Assembly (NCBI RefSeq): GCF_947500695.1
Contig: NZ_CANMSS010000001.1
Span: 806,001 to 870,000, forward strand
Direction: 5' to 3'
DNA: 64,000 nt
DNA from: an uncultured Pseudoteredinibacter sp.
Lineage (GTDB): Bacteria > Pseudomonadota > Gammaproteobacteria > Pseudomonadales > Cellvibrionaceae
Below, in pieces: positions 62,898 through 64,000 of this stretch; positions within the stretch are counted from its first letter, which is position 1, and every line of letters starts with the position of its first letter. Under the pieces are notes generated by a model. It was not told the DNA's origin. It did no database searches and was given only the letters and a program-made list of their open reading frames with translations. A program made the position numbers and the translations under genes.

Positions 62898-64000
62898 TTG
62901 AACGAGATCCCCATAGGCCTGCTGTTTGCAGCACTGGCTGTTTTAGTCCTACTTTCCGCATTCTTTTCTAGCTCTGAGACCGGCATGATGGCTATCAATC
63001 GATACCGCCTGCGGCACCTAGCAAACAAAGGAAATAACAGCGCGAAAAGAGTATCAAAATTACTACAGCGCCCCGACCGCCTGATAGGCGTAATCCTAAT
63101 TGGCAACAATCTTGTCAACAATGCCGCCGCCGCTATTGCCACGGTCATTGCAACTACTTTGTACGGCCAAGCTGGTATTGTTTGGAGCACGGTACTTCTC
63201 ACCCTAGTAGTACTCATATTCTCTGAAGTAACCCCCAAGACCATTGCCGCCCTGCACCCGGAAAAAATTGCTTTTCCAGCAAGTTGGATTTTACGCCCCT
63301 TATTAATTCTGCTAATTCCAGCAGTTTGGCTTGTAAATGGCATATCCAACCGCTTGGCGCGCCTATTTGGAGTAAACCCTCTTACTGACAATGCCAATGA
63401 ACTCCTGCGCCCCGAAGAGCTGCGCACAGCGGTAGACGAAGCCGGTGATCTCATCCCAGACCAACACCAAGGCATGCTACTCAATATTCTCGACCTGGAA
63501 AAAGCCACCGTCGAAGACATTATGGTGCCCCGTAACGAGGTAGTCGGCTTAGATATCGAAGAGGATGTTCCCACCCTGATGGAGCAAATTCGCAGCAGCG
63601 CATACACCCGCCTGCCTGTCTATGAAGGGGACATTAATAACATTATCGGCGTTATGCACCTGCGCAACGCGGCTAAGTTCATCTATGGCGGCGATGAAAC
63701 CATTACTCACGAGGCCATCAAACGCTTCGCAAGAGAGCCCTACTTTGTACCCGAATCAACACCGCTACACGTGCAACTGCTCAACTTCCAAAAGGAAAAA
63801 CGCCGCATCGCCATTGCCGTCGATGAATACGGCGATGTACAAGGTATTGTCACCTTGGAAGACCTGCTCGAAGAGATCGTTGGCGATTTCACTACCAACC
63901 TAGCCGAAGAAGAGCAACAAGAAATCAGCGCCCTGGAAAATGATTGGTACGCCATTGAAGGCAGCACCTCTATTCGGGATATCAATAAGCAACTTGCCTG
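62898..64000 (+). CDS. corB: CorB/HlyC-CorC family transporter, 3' end outside window
   Basis: At least 367 aa. Start is a TTG, the only possible codon after the in-frame stop at 62883. Four TM helices in a CNNM (DUF21) domain (ALAVLVLLSAFFSSSETGMM, LIGVILIGNNLVNNAAAAIA, FSEVTPKTIAALHPEK), then paired CBS domains (VEDIMVPRNEVVGLD, YTRLPVYEGDINNIIGVMH, DEYGDVQGIVTLEDLLEEIVGD) and the start of the CorC_HlyC domain. Mg2+/Co2+-linked transporter. The gene runs past the window end. Confidence 0.93.
   Translation, partial: MNEIPIGLLFAALAVLVLLSAFFSSSETGMMAINRYRLRHLANKGNNSAKRVSKLLQRPDRLIGVILIGNNLVNNAAAAIATVIATTLYGQAGIVWSTVLLTLVVLIFSEVTPKTIAALHPEKIAFPASWILRPLLILLIPAVWLVNGISNRLARLFGVNPLTDNANELLRPEELRTAVDEAGDLIPDQHQGMLLNILDLEKATVEDIMVPRNEVVGLDIEEDVPTLMEQIRSSAYTRLPVYEGDINNIIGVMHLRNAAKFIYGGDETITHEAIKRFAREPYFVPESTPLHVQLLNFQKEKRRIAIAVDEYGDVQGIVTLEDLLEEIVGDFTTNLAEEEQQEISALENDWYAIEGSTSIRDINKQLA

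Overview
The window is a contiguous piece of a gammaproteobacterial chromosome. Conserved blocks support this: rpsP-rimM-trmD-rplS next to ffh-ypjD-corB, scpA-scpB-rluB beside yciO/rnm/yciI, a yadG-yadH ABC exporter, alaA, queF and radD. Together with the chemotaxis, cyclic-nucleotide and pilus-ATPase genes these fit a free-living, probably marine member of the Cellvibrionales/Spongiibacteraceae type. The family-level placement is an inference from gene content only.

Layout. 1-9 kb: 3' part of radD, small metabolic and hypothetical genes, and a three-gene operon (korA, korB and an FAD/Fe-S oxidoreductase) for a 2-oxoacid:ferredoxin oxidoreductase. 9-13.5 kb: a PilU-like ATPase, then a 2.9 kb segment bounded by two tRNA-Arg(ACG) genes in inverted orientation. 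That segment holds a RES-Xre toxin-antitoxin pair and three small unknown genes. 13.5-22 kb: a small protein behind a textbook Fur box, a split aerotaxis-type pair (PAS protein plus CZB chemoreceptor) with a perfect FNR/Anr box upstream, tadA, a crotonase, and a cluster of small envelope proteins. 22.4-33.0 kb: a genomic island inserted at the 3' end of tRNA-Ser(GGA), with a P4-type integrase, AlpA, a DUF3631 ATPase, and cargo made almost wholly of unknown proteins. 33-48 kb: nitroreductase, membrane adenylate cyclase, queF, yadGH, a tandem duplication of a tRNA-Glu/tRNA-Gly unit, DUF1499, Tag-like glycosylase, msrB, alaA, an RlmI-like methyltransferase, an ATP-NAD kinase homologue and a CbiM-like permease. 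48-64 kb: diguanylate cyclase, rluB-scpB-scpA, yciO, rnm, yciI, SH3 protein, cyclophilin, thioesterase, then the ribosomal/SRP block and the start of corB, which runs off the end.

The most unusual parts are: (i) the island cargo, where three divergent copies of one membrane-anchored family flank a membrane-anchored pentapeptide-repeat protein, beside a PD-(D/E)XK-like protein with a lipoprotein and a winged-helix/membrane protein pair; (ii) tRNA terminators that are near-perfect hairpins of 26-30 bp per arm reaching back into the tRNA CCA end, followed by a family of hairpin-rich repeats; (iii) the inverted tRNA-Arg pair enclosing a toxin-antitoxin module; and (iv) several dispersed or tandem palindromic repeats, including a 263-bp MITE-like element. 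No CRISPR array, rRNA operon or integron was seen.
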